DNA of 6,339 nucleotides from Alphaproteobacteria bacterium (lineage in GTDB: Bacteria > Pseudomonadota > Alphaproteobacteria > Zavarziniales > Zavarziniaceae). The notes beneath the pieces were generated by a model that searched no databases, was not told the origin of the DNA, and saw only the letters and a program-made list of their open reading frames with translations. Positions 3,674 through 6,339 of this stretch are shown here, one piece after another (position 1 is the first letter of the stretch; each line of letters starts with the position of its first letter). Made by a program: the position numbers and the translations under genes. The stretch spans positions 1-6,339 of the forward strand of contig JAJFJE010000368.1 of NCBI GenBank assembly GCA_021774355.1. Reading direction: 5' to 3'.

Positions 3674-6339
3674 ATGGCCGATCCGGCCGACTCGCACTTT
3701 GGGGATCAGTACTATCTGCGGAACGCGGCGCCGGGCCAACGCGATCTCGGCCTGTTCCGCAACGGCGTCTCGGTCTGGGACGAGTATACCGGGGCCGGGG
3801 TCCGGGTGGGGCTGATCGACACCGGGGTCGACATCACCCATCTCGATCTCGACGGCAATTACGACGCCTCGCTGGCGCCGCTGGTCGACGGCACCCCGGC
3901 CGACGGCAGCCATTCCAGCGTGCTGGGGGCACACGGCACGGCGGTAGCGGGGATTCTGGCGGCCGAACGGAACGGCGTGGGGACGGTCGGGGTCGCCTAT
4001 GACGTCACCTTTGTCTCGCTCACCGCAATACCGGAAAATGGCGGCGCCGCGCGGCTGACCCTGGCCCAGGCCTTCGGCGACTACCAGAATTTCGATATCG
4101 CCAATAATTCATGGGAATTCAACGACATCCTGGCCGATAGCCCGTTTAACCCGGGCGAGTCCGCTGATTTCGCGGCCTTGACTGATATGGTTACACTGGG
4201 CCGTGGCGGGCTGGGTACGGTGGTGGTCAAGGCCGCTGGCAACCAACGCAGCACCAGCAGTGCCGATCTTTCCGGGATCGACAGCTTCTGGGGTGTCATC
4301 ACCGTTGGCGCGATCCAGAGGACCGGTAACGTCTCCAGTTATTCAAGCGAAGGCGCAGCGTTGCTGGTCAGCGCCTTTGGCGGGCCGCAGTCGGGCGACA
4401 TCGTCACCACCGACCGCACCGGCCTGCTGGGCTATAACGGCATTTCCGATACCAGCTACACGACCAACTTCAGCGGCACCTCGGCGGCGACACCCATGGT
4501 CAGCGGCATTGTTGCCCTGATGCTTCAGGCCAATCCCGCTCTCGGGGTCCGCGACGTCCAGACCATCCTGGCCATGACCGCCCGTCATACCGGCGCGGCG
4601 TTCGGTGCCGCGCCTGCGGGCGCCGAACGCTATGGCTGGGACTGGAACGGTGCCGCGAACTGGAATGGTGGCGCCCTGCATTTTTCCGAGGACTACGGCT
4701 TCGGGCTGGTCGACGGCCTGAGCGCCGTCCGCGTGGCCGAGAGCTGGAGCCGACAGGCGACCGTGGCCGGGCAGGCGGTGGCCAGCAGCACGAAGACCCT
4801 GGCGGTTCCCGACGCCATCGCCGATTTTTCCAGCCTGGTCTATCGCTTCACGATCAGCAGCGGGATGGCCGTCGAACGGGCGGTGGTCGATCTCGGCATC
4901 GGCCATACCGCGCTGCGCGACCTGCACATCACCCTGACCTCGCCCGATGGCACGGTCAGCGACTTGCTGAACGGCAATGGCGGCACCACCGACATTCCCG
5001 ATTATGGCGACTGGGATGTCTCGTTCGGCAGCACGGCCTTTCTCGGCGAGGCGGCGGCCGGCAGCTGGACCCTGACCATCGCCGACGACCGCTCGGGAAA
5101 TGTCGGCAGCGTCGCACGGGCCCGCCTGACCTTGCGCGGCGACGCCGGCCATGACGACGTCTATGTCTATACCGACGAGTTTTCGGACTATGCCACCACG
5201 GCCCGGGCGGTGCTCGACGACCGTGATGGCGGCCGGGACGAGGTCAATGCCGCTGCGCTGCCGGGCGCCAGCCTGATCGACCTGCGCAAGGATGGCCAAT
5301 CGGTCATCGACGGCATCGCCGTGACCACGGCGGCGGCGGTGATCGAGGACGCCGTCGGGGGCGACGGCGACGACCATCTGATCGGCAATGCCCTGGCCAA
5401 CCGCCTGCGCGGCATGCGGGGCGACGATATCCTGGCCGGGGGCGCCGGCAATGATATCCTCGATGGCGGCCGGGGCTATGACACGGCCGATTACAGCGAC
5501 GCCAGCGGCGCGCTGACCGTCAGCCTGGCGCTGACCGGCAGCCAGGCGGTCGGTGCCGACCAGGGCGTCGACAAGCTGGTCAGCATCGAGAACCTGATCG
5601 GGGGGCGCAAGGCCGACCGGCTGACCGGCAGCGACCGGGACAATGCCATCCATGGCGGTGCCGGCGACGACCGCCTGGAAGGGCTGGGCGGCGACGACCA
5701 ACTGTTCGGGGACGGCGGCCGGGATCTGCTTTACGGCGGCCCGGGAAACGATCTCTATGTCATCGACACGCCCGGCGACCGGGTGTTCGAAAGTCCCGGC
5801 GGGGGCGACGACGTGGTGCGCAGCACGGTCAATTTCTCCCTTGCGGCCGGCCAATCGGTCGAGCGGATCGAGGCGGCGGGCAGTGCCGGCATTCGTCTGG
5901 TCGGCAACAGCCTCGACGACCGGATTATCGGCAATGGCGCGGCCAACGCGCTGTATGGCCGCGACGGCAATGACCGGCTGGAGGGCGGCGACGGCAATGA
6001 CCGGCTGACCGGCGACGCCGGCGCGGACACCCTGGTCGGCGGTCGCGGCGACGACATCTATTATGTCGACAATGCCGGCGATCACATTATCGAACAGGCG
6101 GGCGAAGGCGACGACCGGATCTATGCTGCCGCCAGCTTCGTCTTGGACCCCGGCGCGTCGATCGAAACCATCCGTGCCCAGGGCGGCGCGCCGCTCGACC
6201 TGAGCGGCAACGAATTGCCCAATACCCTGGTCGGCAACAACGCGGTCAACCGGCTGGATGGCATGGGCGGGGCGGATCGCCTTCAGGGCCGTGGCGGCAA
6301 CGACATTTTTGTCTTCACTGCCGGGCAGGCCCAGGGCGA
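3674..6339 (+). CDS. RTX-type subtilisin/kexin-like secreted serine protease (3' end outside window)
   Basis: The first 888 residues are visible with no stop. The S8 peptidase domain (about 33-355) has the full triad: Asp49 in GLIDTGVD, His87 in AHGTAVAGI and Ser270 in FSGTSAATPMVSG, plus the oxyanion-hole Asn190 in AAGN. Residues 386-489 form a proprotein-convertase P domain (VERAVVDLGIGHTALRDLHI ... GSWTLTIADDRSGNVG). From about 561 to the end run many glycine- and aspartate-rich calcium-binding nonapeptides (GGDGDD, GGAGNDILDGG, GGDGNDRLTG), the RTX repeats that fold on calcium outside the cell. There is no N-terminal signal peptide, as expected for type I secretion, whose signal would be at the unseen C-terminus. 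The last residues, GGNDIFVFTAGQ, resemble the final repeats of such proteins, so little may be missing. The start at 3674 is preferred; 3596 would add 26 residues. Transporter genes are not in the window. Confidence 0.9.
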   Translation, partial: MADPADSHFGDQYYLRNAAPGQRDLGLFRNGVSVWDEYTGAGVRVGLIDTGVDITHLDLDGNYDASLAPLVDGTPADGSHSSVLGAHGTAVAGILAAERNGVGTVGVAYDVTFVSLTAIPENGGAARLTLAQAFGDYQNFDIANNSWEFNDILADSPFNPGESADFAALTDMVTLGRGGLGTVVVKAAGNQRSTSSADLSGIDSFWGVITVGAIQRTGNVSSYSSEGAALLVSAFGGPQSGDIVTTDRTGLLGYNGISDTSYTTNFSGTSAATPMVSGIVALMLQANPALGVRDVQTILAMTARHTGAAFGAAPAGAERYGWDWNGAANWNGGALHFSEDYGFGLVDGLSAVRVAESWSRQATVAGQAVASSTKTLAVPDAIADFSSLVYRFTISSGMAVERAVVDLGIGHTALRDLHITLTSPDGTVSDLLNGNGGTTDIPDYGDWDVSFGSTAFLGEAAAGSWTLTIADDRSGNVGSVARARLTLRGDAGHDDVYVYTDEFSDYATTARAVLDDRDGGRDEVNAAALPGASLIDLRKDGQSVIDGIAVTTAAAVIEDAVGGDGDDHLIGNALANRLRGMRGDDILAGGAGNDILDGGRGYDTADYSDASGALTVSLALTGSQAVGADQGVDKLVSIENLIGGRKADRLTGSDRDNAIHGGAGDDRLEGLGGDDQLFGDGGRDLLYGGPGNDLYVIDTPGDRVFESPGGGDDVVRSTVNFSLAAGQSVERIEAAGSAGIRLVGNSLDDRIIGNGAANALYGRDGNDRLEGGDGNDRLTGDAGADTLVGGRGDDIYYVDNAGDHIIEQAGEGDDRIYAAASFVLDPGASIETIRAQGGAPLDLSGNELPNTLVGNNAVNRLDGMGGADRLQGRGGNDIFVFTAGQAQG
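5747..6292 (+). repeat. Two ~81-residue RTX super-repeats, 303 bp apart
   Basis: Within the protease tail, residues 691-771 (GNDLYVIDTPGD ... GRDGNDRLEG) and 792-872 (GDDIYYVDNAGD ... GMGGADRLQG) align along their whole length. The shared pattern is a Y-V-D-x-x-G-D strand, a G-D-D segment, an F-x-L-x-x-G-x-S-(V/I)-E strand, an L-x-G-N turn and nonapeptides. Divergence is substantial, so the duplication is old. The spacing is exactly 101 codons. Confidence 0.75.
5961..6007 (+). repeat. 20-bp exact direct repeat at 27-bp spacing (RTX nonapeptides)
   Basis: The 20-mer beginning gcgacggcaatgacc occurs at 5961-5980 and 5988-6007. The 27-bp period equals one nine-residue RTX unit (DGNDRLEGG / DGNDRLTGD). 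Identity at the DNA level points to recent duplication or gene conversion of one unit. Confidence 0.8.

Noticed and set aside
4343..6085. 580-residue open frame on the minus strand, opposite the protease
   Set aside because: It is antisense to the RTX and P-domain coding sequence. Its Ala/Val/Asp-rich composition is what the reverse complement of GC-rich Gly-Asp repeats gives, and it has no recognisable domain.

Overview
The window is mostly very GC-rich, with near-saturated G/C at third codon positions. This fits a high-GC alphaproteobacterium (inference from codon use and from the style of the ExbB and RTX-protease sequences; no lineage marker is present). It holds three protein genes. Two of them run off the window ends.

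Region 1 (1-776, minus strand) is an open frame that begins as a TonB-system ExbB: signal peptide, Ala/Pro-rich periplasmic linker, then the conserved first-helix motif. About 130 codons in, it switches in frame to the middle of an RND/MMPL-type exporter. The switch falls at a short stretch common to both families (FASLVTS). It coincides with a sharp drop in GC and in third-position GC. It is either a chimeric assembly at a contig edge or a real illegitimate recombination, and it is the most anomalous object here.

Region 2 (777-896) is a short intergenic stretch with a perfect 15-bp inverted repeat, a probable operator for exbB. Region 3 (897-3491, minus) is a complete 864-residue gene. It fuses an AMP-forming adenylation domain, a phosphopantetheine carrier domain and a C-terminal multi-helix membrane domain resembling acyltransferase family 3. 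That layout suggests one polypeptide that activates an acid, carries it on its own thioester arm and passes it to a membrane or extracytoplasmic acceptor.

Region 4 (3492-3673) is a divergent promoter region. It contains a good sigma70-like promoter placed so close to the region-3 start that the transcript may be leaderless. It also holds a copy of part of the exbB operator motif and a 12-bp palindrome. Region 5 (3674 to the end, plus) is the first 888 residues of a large subtilisin/kexin-type serine protease. It has a P domain and a long calcium-binding RTX repeat tail, as in type I-secreted proteases; its 3' end lies outside the window.

The three genes do not form one obvious pathway. The only link visible is the partly shared motif upstream of exbB and of the adenylation-acyltransferase gene. 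No RNA genes, insertion sequences, CRISPR arrays or convincing terminators were seen.
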